Shown here: one piece after another, positions 18,200 through 26,340 of the stretch
Layout of the letters: each line of letters begins with the position of its first letter
How positions within the stretch are numbered: position 1 is the stretch's first letter
NCBI RefSeq assembly: GCF_900101075.1
Contig: NZ_FNFY01000015.1
Span: 1-59,733 of the forward strand
Direction of reading: 5' to 3'
Source of the DNA: Lacicoccus qingdaonensis
GTDB lineage: Bacteria; Bacillota; Bacilli; Staphylococcales; Salinicoccaceae
Length of the DNA stretch: 59,733 nucleotides
Notes under the pieces: model-generated
The model's input: the letters and a program-made list of their open reading frames with translations, nothing else
Database searches by the model: none
Told to the model about the DNA's origin: nothing
Position numbers and translations under genes: made by a program

Positions 18200-18216
18200 T
18201 TGTATACAGTATACAA
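18200..18216. promoter_or_regulatory. GntR-type palindromic operator
   Basis: TTGTATACAGTATACAA is a perfect 8-1-8 palindrome at the expected transcription start. FCD-type GntR regulators bind such TTGTATAC half-sites, and one is encoded by the second gene of this operon. Confidence 0.8.
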
Positions 18217-18229
18217 GAGGTGGTCAAAC

Positions 18230-19387
18230 ATGTTGGAAAAAATAAATCAAAGAGTGACGAAACTCGAAATACCGGGGACGCGCCAGTTCTCAAACAGGGT
18301 TTCTGCGTTACGTGACGGCATTAATTTCACGATTGGCGAGCCTGACATACCAACACCGCATTCGGTGAAGAAGGCGGCCATAAAAGCGATTGAAAACAAC
18401 CAGACCGGCTACTCCCACAACGCAGGTCTGTTTGAACTCAGGGAAAGTGTATCCAACTTCTTCAAAGATACATACGATGTCAAATACAACCCTGAAGATC
18501 AGATCGTCGTCACGACCGGCGCGAGCGAAGGGCTGAGATCAGTCTTTGAAACGATTTTGAATGAAGGTGATGAAGTCATCATTCCCGCACCCTGCTACTC
18601 CGCCTATGAGCCGCTTGTGGACCTCTTAGGCGCCAGCGTCACTTATATGGATACTTCAGATACGGATTTTGTACCGGATCCTGAAATGTTGAGAAGCATG
18701 ATTACCGATAAAACGAAAGCCGTCCTCCTCAACTTTCCGTCGAATCCGACCGGGAAAGTATTATCAGAGACAGAAATGGCACCGCTGGTGGAGGAACTCG
18801 CGAGCCATGAGATCTTTATCATTTCAGATGAAATCTACAGTGAGATCACTTATGATGCGAAGCACATTTCGTTTTCACAGTACCCTGAACTGCATGACAA
18901 ATTATTCCTTATTCACGGATTATCCAAATCCCACTCGATGACTGGCTGGAGACTCGGTTATGTGCTGGGCCCATCCGAACTTATGCCGCACGTTTTGAAA
19001 GTACATCTGTACGATACGATCTGTGCATCCCTGCCGAGTCAGTATGCCGCAATCGATGCGCTCGACAACAGCCGTCACTCCGCTGCTGAAATGGCTGCGA
19101 CATACAGGGACAGACGGGACCTGATTGTTGAAAGACTGACACAGATCGGCCTAAAAACAAAAACACCGCAAGGTGCTTTCTACGTTTTCCCATCTATAGA
19201 AAAATTCAATATGTCATCATTTGAATTTGCAGACAGACTGCTTGAGGAAGAACATGTCGCCGTCGTTCCCGGCAGCGGTTTCACAGAGTTCGGCGAAGGG
19301 TTCATCAGAATTTCCTATGCCACTTCAATTGAAAATATTAATGAGGGATTGAAAAGAATCGAAAGATTTGTAGAAAAGCTTTCATAA
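18230..19387 (+). CDS. PLP-dependent aminotransferase (class I/II)
   Basis: Fold-type I aminotransferase of 385 aa. Landmarks are GEPDIPTP, TTGASEGL, the NFPSNPTGKV segment, DEIYSEI with the ring-binding Asp, and the Schiff-base Lys in GLSKSHSMTGWRLGY. The carboxylate-binding Arg is in EGFIRISYA. It resembles the PatA/aromatic aminotransferase group. The start at 18230 has AGAGGTGG 8 bases upstream. As the first gene of a catabolic operon with a hydrolase and a D-2-hydroxyacid dehydrogenase, it probably turns the released amino acid into a 2-oxoacid. That step is inferred. Confidence 0.93.
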   Translation: MLEKINQRVTKLEIPGTRQFSNRVSALRDGINFTIGEPDIPTPHSVKKAAIKAIENNQTGYSHNAGLFELRESVSNFFKDTYDVKYNPEDQIVVTTGASEGLRSVFETILNEGDEVIIPAPCYSAYEPLVDLLGASVTYMDTSDTDFVPDPEMLRSMITDKTKAVLLNFPSNPTGKVLSETEMAPLVEELASHEIFIISDEIYSEITYDAKHISFSQYPELHDKLFLIHGLSKSHSMTGWRLGYVLGPSELMPHVLKVHLYDTICASLPSQYAAIDALDNSRHSAAEMAATYRDRRDLIVERLTQIGLKTKTPQGAFYVFPSIEKFNMSSFEFADRLLEEEHVAVVPGSGFTEFGEGFIRISYATSIENINEGLKRIERFVEKLS

Positions 19388-19411
19388 AAATTTTTACAGG
19401 GGGATGGCGCT

Positions 19412-20086
19412 ATGAAAACGATTCAGACGAAAGTCTCTCTTTCAGAACAGGCATTTCATATTCTGAAAGAAGAAATTGCTACAGGGAAATTGAAGGTCGG
19501 CGATGCGCTGCCGGAAGAAAAGATATCAGCGCAGCTCGGCATCAGCCGTACCCCGCTCCGGGATGCACTTGCCAAACTGGAAAATGAAGGGCTGATCAGA
19601 ACCAGGAGCGGAAAACCCTCTGTCGTTTCCGGTTTTTCAAAGGAAGACTCCCTCAACCATATGGAGATGCGACGTATTTTGGAAGTTGAAAATTTAGAGC
19701 GCATCATTCATAAAATGGATGAAGGTAACCTGGAAAGCCTGAATGAAAATATATACCGGCAGGAGCGAGCTGTAAAGGACGGCCGTCACCAGCTCTATCT
19801 GGAGCTCGACAGTGAGTTCCACATGCTGCTTACCGAAAGCAATGACAACCGGCTGTTCCGCGAAATGATCACCCGCTTGAGTACAGGTGTGGACAGAGCT
19901 TTTCTGACTTTATCAAATACGATTGAAGTCAGCCTCGAGGATGCTTTGACTGAACATAAAGAAATACTGGATGCTCTGACAGTCAAAGACCTTTCACTTG
20001 CGAAAGAGGCACTGCTCCAGCACCTCAATAACGTAGAGGAGCGATTTCTGAAATTTTACGACAAAGGGGAAAACACTTATGAGTGA
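19412..20086 (+). CDS. GntR family regulator, FCD type
   Basis: Regulator of 224 aa. A winged helix occupies residues 10-75 (AFHILKEEIATGKLKVGDALPEE, then LGISRTPLRDALAKLENEGLI). An all-helical FCD effector domain follows, with metal or ligand residues D and H in LDSEFHMLL and H in TEHKEILDAL. It most likely binds the palindrome at 18200-18216 and represses this operon until a carboxylate inducer is present. AGGGGGA precedes the ATG by 8 bases. The end overlaps the next gene by 8 bases. Confidence 0.9.
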   Translation: MKTIQTKVSLSEQAFHILKEEIATGKLKVGDALPEEKISAQLGISRTPLRDALAKLENEGLIRTRSGKPSVVSGFSKEDSLNHMEMRRILEVENLERIIHKMDEGNLESLNENIYRQERAVKDGRHQLYLELDSEFHMLLTESNDNRLFREMITRLSTGVDRAFLTLSNTIEVSLEDALTEHKEILDALTVKDLSLAKEALLQHLNNVEERFLKFYDKGENTYE

Positions 20087-21707
20087 GACATCAAACACAA
20101 GCTGGCAGACGCCCGGTCAGTTATATGAACTGATTGCACAGCTGGTCAGTTTCGACAGCAGGTCGGGTACATCAGGAGAAATCGGATTTCCACATTTCAT
20201 AAAAGAGAAGCTGATGGATTTATCATACTTCGAAACACATCCGGACAGGCTGCATCTTGTCGATTCAGAAGAGGACCGGCATGCCCTCATCGCCCATTAC
20301 AAAGCTGATGACACAAAGGACACCGTCGTATTGATCAGCCATTTCGATGTTGTACATACAAAGGAGTTCGGCGATCTTGAAGAGATTGCCTTTGACGTTG
20401 AAAAACTGACGGAAGCAATGAAAGAAAGAAAAGACGGTTTCAATGCCACGCTCAAAAATGACATTGAGTCCGGCGATTATATATTCGGACGTGGCGTCAT
20501 GGATATGAAAATGGGTCTTGCGCTCCATATGAGCCTGATCGAACTTGCATTCACCGAGGAGTGGCCGCTGAACATCATCCTCGTCACCGTACCCGATGAA
20601 GAAGTGAATTCCGACGGCATGCGGGCCGCTGTCAAGTTTCTGTCCGGACTGAAAGACTCTGAAAATCTGGATTTAAAGCTGATATTGAACAGTGAACCTT
20701 CATTCAGCCAGAGTCCGCAGGATACCAGCTATTATATTTACACGGGTTCCATCGGCAAAATCATGCCTTCCGCCCTTTTCTACGGTGTCGGCACCCATGC
20801 GGGAGAGCCGCTTCAGGGCATCACCAGTCATTTTATGAGTTCTTATTTAACAAAGGAGATGGAATTCAATGCAGATTTTTCAGAAGAAAAATTCGGGGAA
20901 CGGACGCCTCCGCCGGTCTGTCTGCAGCAGAATGATCTGAAGAAAGATTATTCCACCCAGACTTCGCATCATGCCTATGCACTCTACAACGTCTTCACAC
21001 TGGAGCGGAGTCCGGGCGAAGTGATGGATATTTACCGGACTGTGGCAGAACGCGCAATGGATGAGTGCTGGTCGGACTACAGCGACTTATGCAGAAAACT
21101 GGAGACAGAACCGCTGGATAAAATTCACACCATCACTTTCCATGACCTCGCCCTGCACGTCATCAACAAGCACGGCCGGGACCGTTACGACTTGATTTCT
21201 GACAGTGTGTTCAACGACAGTACGTTGAATATAAGGGAAAAAGCGATTAAGATCACCGACCGGCTCATGGACGCGGCAAAAGAGCTTGCACCAGCAGCAA
21301 TACTCTTTTTAGCACCATCCTATTACCCTGCCGTCAACGCATCGGATGATCCGGAGCTTGAGAAGAAAATAAAATACATCCAGAAGATTTTCAAATCGGA
21401 GCACGATGTGGATGCGAAACAAATCCATTATTTCAACGGCATTTCGGATTTAAGCTATGTGAACTATACCGGCAGTGAAGCCGGATGGATGTCATTCATG
21501 GAAAACATGCCGGTCTGGGGTGAACCTTACACCATCCCTTTCAAAGAAATGCAGAACTTGAAGGCACCTGTATTGAATGTCGGACCTTACGGCAAAGATG
21601 CACATAAAATGTCGGAAAGGCTGCATAAGGACAGTGCCTTTATTTACACGCCGGATGTTTTAAGAAAATTGATGACAAGTTATATACAGCAAGCACCAAA
21701 TAATTGA
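20079..21707 (+). CDS. M20 family hydrolase, RocB-like
   Basis: Zinc peptidase/amidase of 542 aa, the length and layout of RocB proteins rather than of shorter M20 enzymes. Metal ligands are visible: H and D in LISHFDVVHT, D in FGRGVMDMKMG, E-E in VTVPDEEVNSDG, with another E in LNSEPSF. The final third is unique to this subgroup (EAGWMSFMENMPVWGEPY). RocB in Bacillus sits in arginine catabolism but its reaction is not settled. Here it lies between a regulator and a TRAP importer, so an imported amide or peptide is a reasonable substrate. Confidence 0.85.
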   Translation: MSETSNTSWQTPGQLYELIAQLVSFDSRSGTSGEIGFPHFIKEKLMDLSYFETHPDRLHLVDSEEDRHALIAHYKADDTKDTVVLISHFDVVHTKEFGDLEEIAFDVEKLTEAMKERKDGFNATLKNDIESGDYIFGRGVMDMKMGLALHMSLIELAFTEEWPLNIILVTVPDEEVNSDGMRAAVKFLSGLKDSENLDLKLILNSEPSFSQSPQDTSYYIYTGSIGKIMPSALFYGVGTHAGEPLQGITSHFMSSYLTKEMEFNADFSEEKFGERTPPPVCLQQNDLKKDYSTQTSHHAYALYNVFTLERSPGEVMDIYRTVAERAMDECWSDYSDLCRKLETEPLDKIHTITFHDLALHVINKHGRDRYDLISDSVFNDSTLNIREKAIKITDRLMDAAKELAPAAILFLAPSYYPAVNASDDPELEKKIKYIQKIFKSEHDVDAKQIHYFNGISDLSYVNYTGSEAGWMSFMENMPVWGEPYTIPFKEMQNLKAPVLNVGPYGKDAHKMSERLHKDSAFIYTPDVLRKLMTSYIQQAPNN

Positions 21708-21721
21708 GGGGTTGTTTTTAT

Positions 21722-22732
21722 ATGAGAAATTTAAGTTTTCTGGTGTTGATCACCGTATTGATACTGTCTGCCTGCGGCAGACCGAATATAGATGAACAAA
21801 CCGGTCAGAAGACAATCCGGCTTGCGTATCTGGTGAACCCGACCCAGTCGACACATATCATGTCGGAAGAGTTCAAGGAACAGGTCGAGGAGGAATCGGA
21901 CGGACGTCTGAGAGTCGAACTCTACCCATCCGGTTCCTTATTCCCGTCTGACAGGGAAGCGATTGAAGCAGTGCAGCTCGGAAATGTCGAAATGACCATT
22001 CCGGCACTCGCCAGCGTCTCCGGCTTTGACCGGGACTTTATGATACTCGATCTGCCCTACTTGTTTGAAGATACAGAAGAGGCCTACTCCGTTCTCGACG
22101 GTCCGTTCGGCCAGGGTCTGCTCGACGGACTTGAAGATGTCAATATTAAAGGACTCGTCTACGGGGAAAACGGCTTCCGTCACATTACCAATAACATTCA
22201 TCCGGTCTATACTCCGGAGGACATAGAAGGACAGAAGATGAGAACACTGGAAAGCCCGGTACATACGGATGTCTTCAATGCCTTTGGCGCCAACGCTTCA
22301 CCATTCGCTTTCGGTGAAATGTACTCCACACTGCAGCAGGGAACATACGATGCAATGGAATCACCCATCGCCCTGATGTATACGAGCAACTTGTATGAAG
22401 TTCAGCAATATATGTCACTCACTTCCCATGTGTATATGCCGGTCGCACTGCTGATGAATAATGATTTTTATGAATCACTTGAACCGGACCTGCAGGAGAT
22501 CGTCATGGATGCGGCTGAGGATTACAGAGAAAATCAGCGGATTCTCTCCCAGGAACAGAACGAGGAATACATGCAGGAAATGGTCGATGGCGGTCTTCAG
22601 GTCAATGATCTGACCGACGAAGAAAGACAGGCATTCAGTGAAAAAGCTGAGCCGGTTTACGAGAAATATGAAGAAATGCTCGGATCCGAACTCTTCGATG
22701 AACTGAATAAAGCTGTTGAGGAAGCACAATAG
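21722..22732 (+). CDS. TRAP transporter substrate-binding lipoprotein (DctP)
   Basis: Binding protein of 336 aa. A signal sequence MRNLSFLVLITVLILSACG carries a lipobox at LSAC. DctP landmarks follow: RLAYLVNPTQSTHIMSEEF, VELYPSGSLFPSDREAIEAVQLGNVEM, and EGQKMRTLESPVHTDVFNAF with the Arg that clamps the ligand carboxylate. So the ligand is most likely a carboxylic acid, although its identity is open. The start at 21722 has GAGGGG 10 bases upstream; the longer frame from 21704 would spoil the signal peptide. Confidence 0.93.
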   Translation: MRNLSFLVLITVLILSACGRPNIDEQTGQKTIRLAYLVNPTQSTHIMSEEFKEQVEEESDGRLRVELYPSGSLFPSDREAIEAVQLGNVEMTIPALASVSGFDRDFMILDLPYLFEDTEEAYSVLDGPFGQGLLDGLEDVNIKGLVYGENGFRHITNNIHPVYTPEDIEGQKMRTLESPVHTDVFNAFGANASPFAFGEMYSTLQQGTYDAMESPIALMYTSNLYEVQQYMSLTSHVYMPVALLMNNDFYESLEPDLQEIVMDAAEDYRENQRILSQEQNEEYMQEMVDGGLQVNDLTDEERQAFSEKAEPVYEKYEEMLGSELFDELNKAVEEAQ

Positions 22733-22759
22733 ATATGTCACAAAATAAGGGGACTCTCT

Positions 22760-23269
22760 ATGAAAAAATATTTTAACAGATTTGAAGAAGGTTTTCTGAT
22801 TGCCACACTCGTACTGATGGTCCTGCTCATATTCGGACAGGTCGTCGGCCGTTACGTTTTCCAGAGCGCACCCAGCTGGACGGAAGAATTCGCAAGATTC
22901 ATCCACATCTTCCAGGTATGGATAGGTGCAGGTTATGCGGTGAAGCTGAGAGAGCACATAAAAGTGACTGCATTTGTAGATTTATTTAACGGAGTGACGA
23001 GAAAGGTCATGGATATCGCCTCTACTTTAATATGGTTTCTGCTCATTATACTTGTTGCGATTTTCGGTACCCACCTGGTCATCGCAACGCTTCAGTACGG
23101 CCAGGTATCACCGGCAACGCAGATTCCGATGTGGGTCGTATATATTGCGGTGCCACTGGGCGCGCTCAGCATGGCCATCCGTCTCATCCAGCAGCTGCTC
23201 GAAATCATCCGCAAAGATTACTCGAACATTAAAGAAGAAGAAAAAGAGAAAGAGGAGGCACCGCTATGA
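22760..23269 (+). CDS. TRAP transporter small permease (DctQ)
   Basis: Membrane subunit of 169 aa with four hydrophobic helices. Family signatures are VVGRYVFQSAPSWTEEFARF and the loop VKLREHIKV. It has a Glu/Lys-rich cytoplasmic tail (IKEEEKEKEEAPL). It overlaps the large subunit by 4 bases. It bridges the binding protein and the DctM channel of the sodium-driven importer. Confidence 0.92.
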   Translation: MKKYFNRFEEGFLIATLVLMVLLIFGQVVGRYVFQSAPSWTEEFARFIHIFQVWIGAGYAVKLREHIKVTAFVDLFNGVTRKVMDIASTLIWFLLIILVAIFGTHLVIATLQYGQVSPATQIPMWVVYIAVPLGALSMAIRLIQQLLEIIRKDYSNIKEEEKEKEEAPL

Positions 23270-24555
23270 ATATAATCATCATATTATTTGCTGTCCTGTT
23301 AGTGTGCTTCCTGATCGGCGTACCGATTGCGATTTCTCTCGGAGCAGCGGCCATCGTTGCCATCTGGTTTGGAACCGATCTTCCAATAAATCTGATTGCA
23401 CAAAAAGCATTTACGTCGCTTGACTCATTCTCACTGCTTGCGATTCCGTTCTTCATACTTGCCGGAATTCTTATGGGCAGAGGCGGGATTTCAAAACGTC
23501 TGCTCGCCATGGCGACGGCACTTGTCGGCTGGATCAGGGGCGGTCTGTCTCTTGTAACGATTGTTGCCTGTATGTTCTTTGCCGCCATCGCGGGTTCCGG
23601 CCCGGCAACAGTTGCTGCCATCGGAAGCTTCATGATTCCGGCGATGATCGACAACAAATACCATAAAGGATTCTCAGCAGGTGTTCCTGCCGCAGCCGGT
23701 TCCATCGGAGTCATCATTCCGCCGTCCATACCGTTCGTCGTGTATGGTGCAGTCGGCAGTGTGTCCGTCGGCGCAATGTTCATGGCAGGTATTCTGCCTG
23801 GTATTTTAATCGGTGCAGCGTTACTGATTACGGCTTACCTGATTTCTAAAAAACGTGGATATAAACCTCAGGAAGGTGCAGAAAAACTTGTTTTCAAAGA
23901 TGTTTTAAAAGCGTCATGGGATGCCAAATGGGCCTTATTCGTCCCGGTCATCATTCTCGGCGGAATTTACGGCGGGGTCTTCTCCCCGACAGAGGCTGCA
24001 GTGACAGCCGTTGTATATGCGATCATAGTCGGTGTCTTCATACATAAAGAACTCGACTGGAAGGGAATGTACGACGCCTTTATGGAGACCATTCTCATCA
24101 ACGCAACAACGATGATCATCATCAGCTTCTCTGTGTCATTCGCATTCTTCATGACGCTTGAGCAAATACCGAATACGATTGCCGATGGATTGATGCAGCT
24201 GACATCGAACCCGATATTCATACTCATCATCATCATTATCCTGCTGCTGATCGTCGGCATGTTCATCGATACCATTTCAGCATTGATCATTTTGACACCG
24301 ATTCTGCTGCCGGTCGTCACGTCTGTCGGTATCGATCCGGTTCACTTCGGGGTCATTCTCGTCGTGGCACTTGCCATCGGTTTTGTTACACCGCCGCTCG
24401 GCGTCAACTTATTCGTCGCCTCAAGTGTCGGTAAAGTCAAATTCGAGCAGGTCGCAACCGGCGTCATGCCGTTTGTGCTGATCATGATCGTATGTCTGTT
24501 GATCATCGCATTCATCCCGGCGATTTCGATGTTCCTGCCCGGTTTGTTTGAGTAA
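23266..24555 (+). CDS. TRAP transporter large permease (DctM)
   Basis: Channel subunit of 429 aa with about 12 hydrophobic segments. Signatures include LLAIPFFILAGILMGRGGISKRL, AAIAGSGPATVAAIGSFMIPAM, GVIIPPSIPFVVYG and FVTPPLGVNLFVAS. These are the re-entrant, Pro- and Gly-rich hairpins of the DctM elevator domain. Import is coupled to sodium in this family. Overlaps dctQ, with translation probably coupled. Confidence 0.95.
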   Translation: MNIIIILFAVLLVCFLIGVPIAISLGAAAIVAIWFGTDLPINLIAQKAFTSLDSFSLLAIPFFILAGILMGRGGISKRLLAMATALVGWIRGGLSLVTIVACMFFAAIAGSGPATVAAIGSFMIPAMIDNKYHKGFSAGVPAAAGSIGVIIPPSIPFVVYGAVGSVSVGAMFMAGILPGILIGAALLITAYLISKKRGYKPQEGAEKLVFKDVLKASWDAKWALFVPVIILGGIYGGVFSPTEAAVTAVVYAIIVGVFIHKELDWKGMYDAFMETILINATTMIIISFSVSFAFFMTLEQIPNTIADGLMQLTSNPIFILIIIIILLLIVGMFIDTISALIILTPILLPVVTSVGIDPVHFGVILVVALAIGFVTPPLGVNLFVASSVGKVKFEQVATGVMPFVLIMIVCLLIIAFIPAISMFLPGLFE

Positions 24556-24578
24556 CCAATTAATGGAGGTAGACCGTT

Positions 24579-25556
24579 ATGAATAAACCACTCATCTGGA
24601 TTTTAAATGACGTCTGGAAAGAACATGATTATGAAATTGAACGATTGAACAACGAAGGTTATGAAGTTGTCGTCACCAGACTGGAAAATTTTGATGCAGA
24701 CTCGAAAAAATATTCGGCCTCTGCATCAGTCGTCATGTTCCAGGTCGGCTTCATCGTTGATCAGGCACTGATTGACACACTTGATAACTGCAAGGCGATT
24801 ATTGCCATGGGCATGGGCTATCAAAATGTCGATATGGAGGCAGCAACCAATAAAGGGATCCATGTCTCCAATATTCCGGATTACTGTATCGAGGAAGTGT
24901 CGGACCACACCATCGCCATGATGCTTCACGGCATGAGGAGACTGGCGGATTACAGTGCCGTCGTAAAAAACGGCAGCTGGGATTCATTCGCCGTTTCCGG
25001 TGTAAAACCGATCAACAGCCTGACCGTCGGCCTGCTCGGCTTCGGCAGAATCGCAAAACGCGTTGCTGAAAAGCTGAAACCGTTCGGTGCAGAGATCATC
25101 GCGCATGATGCGTTTATTCCCCGGGAAATATTTGAGGAATATGAAGTCGAAGCCGTTTCATTTAATGAGTTGATGCAGCGTTCCGACCACTTGAGCCTGC
25201 ATGTGCCGCTGACCGAGGACACGAAACATATAATCAACACGGACAGCCTGAAATTGATGCAGGACGGTGCATATATCATCAACACATGCCGCGGCGGTAT
25301 CATTAAAGAAGATGATCTTGTCCGGGCCGTCGAATCAGGAAAGGTCGGCGGTGCGGCTCTCGATGTGCTCGAACAGGAACCGCCCGACTTCAGTGATGTT
25401 CTGCTGAATAAAGACCAGGTGCTGATCACACCCCACTCCGCCTATTATTCCGACGAGGCGCTGAAAAACCTCAGGATCAAAGCATGCGATAAAGTCGTTG
25501 AGGCCATCGAAACCGGCGCGGTCGGCACTTCATTGAACAAAGATAGATTGAAGTGA
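24579..25556 (+). CDS. D-2-hydroxyacid dehydrogenase (CtBP-like)
   Basis: NAD-dependent dehydrogenase of 325 aa. The Rossmann motif GLLGFGRIAKRV lies near residues 149-160. Catalytic residues are R in NTCRGGI (about 240), E in LEQEPP (about 269) and H in TPHSAYYS (about 287). The Tyr-rich ending resembles the C-terminal-binding-protein branch. In this operon it could reduce the 2-oxoacid made by the aminotransferase, or oxidise an imported D-hydroxyacid. It lies 23 bases after dctM and is followed by a terminator. Confidence 0.92.
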   Translation: MNKPLIWILNDVWKEHDYEIERLNNEGYEVVVTRLENFDADSKKYSASASVVMFQVGFIVDQALIDTLDNCKAIIAMGMGYQNVDMEAATNKGIHVSNIPDYCIEEVSDHTIAMMLHGMRRLADYSAVVKNGSWDSFAVSGVKPINSLTVGLLGFGRIAKRVAEKLKPFGAEIIAHDAFIPREIFEEYEVEAVSFNELMQRSDHLSLHVPLTEDTKHIINTDSLKLMQDGAYIINTCRGGIIKEDDLVRAVESGKVGGAALDVLEQEPPDFSDVLLNKDQVLITPHSAYYSDEALKNLRIKACDKVVEAIETGAVGTSLNKDRLK

Positions 25557-25566
25557 ATATAAAAAC

Positions 25567-25599
25567 CAGCTGTGATTATAAAAAATCACAGCTGTTTTT
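25567..25599 (+). terminator. Terminator of the TRAP operon
   Basis: CAGCTGTGATT and AATCACAGCTG form an 11-bp stem followed by TTTTT. Confidence 0.92.
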
Positions 25600-25645
25600 A
25601 TGCTGTCAAAGCCTCCGTTGCACTTCACAATAGTATTCCTGAATG

Positions 25646-26026
25646 CTATTTGACCTCGTTGACCGCAAAGTAATTCTCTTCATCATCCGAGAAATTGAAT
25701 ACCCGTCCATCCGGAGTCTCCACGATATCTCCGCACCGGATGCCTTTATTCTTAAAATCTGCATACAGTTCATCCAGATTTTTCACCTGGAACATGAGTG
25801 ACGGCGTTCCGAGATTCACTTCAGGACTCGCCTCCCTTATGAAGGCCTTGTCAAAAATCACGATGCTCGTCTGTGAATCAAGACTGGGCGCCACTTCCAC
25901 TGATTTGTAGTCATCGTAAATAATGTCTTCTGATTTAATTACAAACCCCAGATCTTTCGTCCAAAAAGCCACGGATTGTTCCTGATTGTCAACGTAAAGC
26001 ATGACACTCTTCAAACCATCGATCAT
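25646..26026 (-). CDS. VOC/glyoxalase superfamily protein
   Basis: Protein of 126 aa with the paired beta-alpha-beta-beta-beta fold of glyoxalase and bleomycin-resistance proteins. It opens LKSVMLYVDNQEQSVAFWTKDLGF and ends with PDGRVFNFSDDEENYFAVNEV. The first metal position is Val/Met rather than His, so an ordinary glyoxalase I metal site is incomplete. It more likely binds or sequesters a small molecule. GGGGGAG precedes the start. Substrate unknown. Confidence 0.85.
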   Translation of the reverse strand: MIDGLKSVMLYVDNQEQSVAFWTKDLGFVIKSEDIIYDDYKSVEVAPSLDSQTSIVIFDKAFIREASPEVNLGTPSLMFQVKNLDELYADFKNKGIRCGDIVETPDGRVFNFSDDEENYFAVNEVK

Positions 26027-26116
26027 ATTTACTCCCCCTATTTATAAACGCATCAACCAGCTTACTATTTCAATTATAAGTATCCGTTTACTATTACACA
26101 AATTTAAAAAAAAAAA

Positions 26117-26150
26117 AACAGTTCCTGATCATTGAAGATAAGGAACTGTT
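26117..26150 (-). terminator. Terminator after the 51-aa gene
   Basis: AACAGTTCCT and AGGAACTGTT pair. On the minus strand the stem is followed by a run of about 12 T, so it ends the YfcC and small-gene transcript. Confidence 0.9.
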
Positions 26151-26158
26151 TTAATCAA

Positions 26159-26314
26159 TCACTTTTTATGAACAGAGTGAATGACAAGATCTTCACCGTA
26201 ACGGCGGCGGCTTATTTTTCTGGCATCGATGGAACTGCGTGCCGGAACTTCATAACTCTTTTTACCGCCATCCTTTTCCACTGTCACCATGAAGCATTTA
26301 GTACCGCATCTCAT
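26159..26314 (-). CDS. 51-aa conserved-looking small protein
   Basis: An ATG at 26312-26314 opens a 51-codon frame: MRCGTKCFMVTVEKDGGKKS, a YEVPARSSIDARKI segment, a RRRYGEDLVIHSV segment and a KK end. The composition is balanced, beta-rich and basic, and the reading frame ends right before a strong terminator. A modest ribosome site (AAAGGGTG) is present. It starts 27 bases downstream of the YfcC transporter stop, so it is probably its operon partner. Two Cys near the N-terminus (C3, C7) might bind metal. Family not recognised. Confidence 0.7.
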   Translation of the reverse strand: MRCGTKCFMVTVEKDGGKKSYEVPARSSIDARKISRRRYGEDLVIHSVHKK

Positions 26315-26340
26315 ATACATACACCCTTTCACATTTTAAT

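Noticed and set aside
26108-26118. Poly-A run
   Set aside because: It is the T-run of the minus-strand terminator of the YfcC/small-protein transcript, not a repeat of interest.
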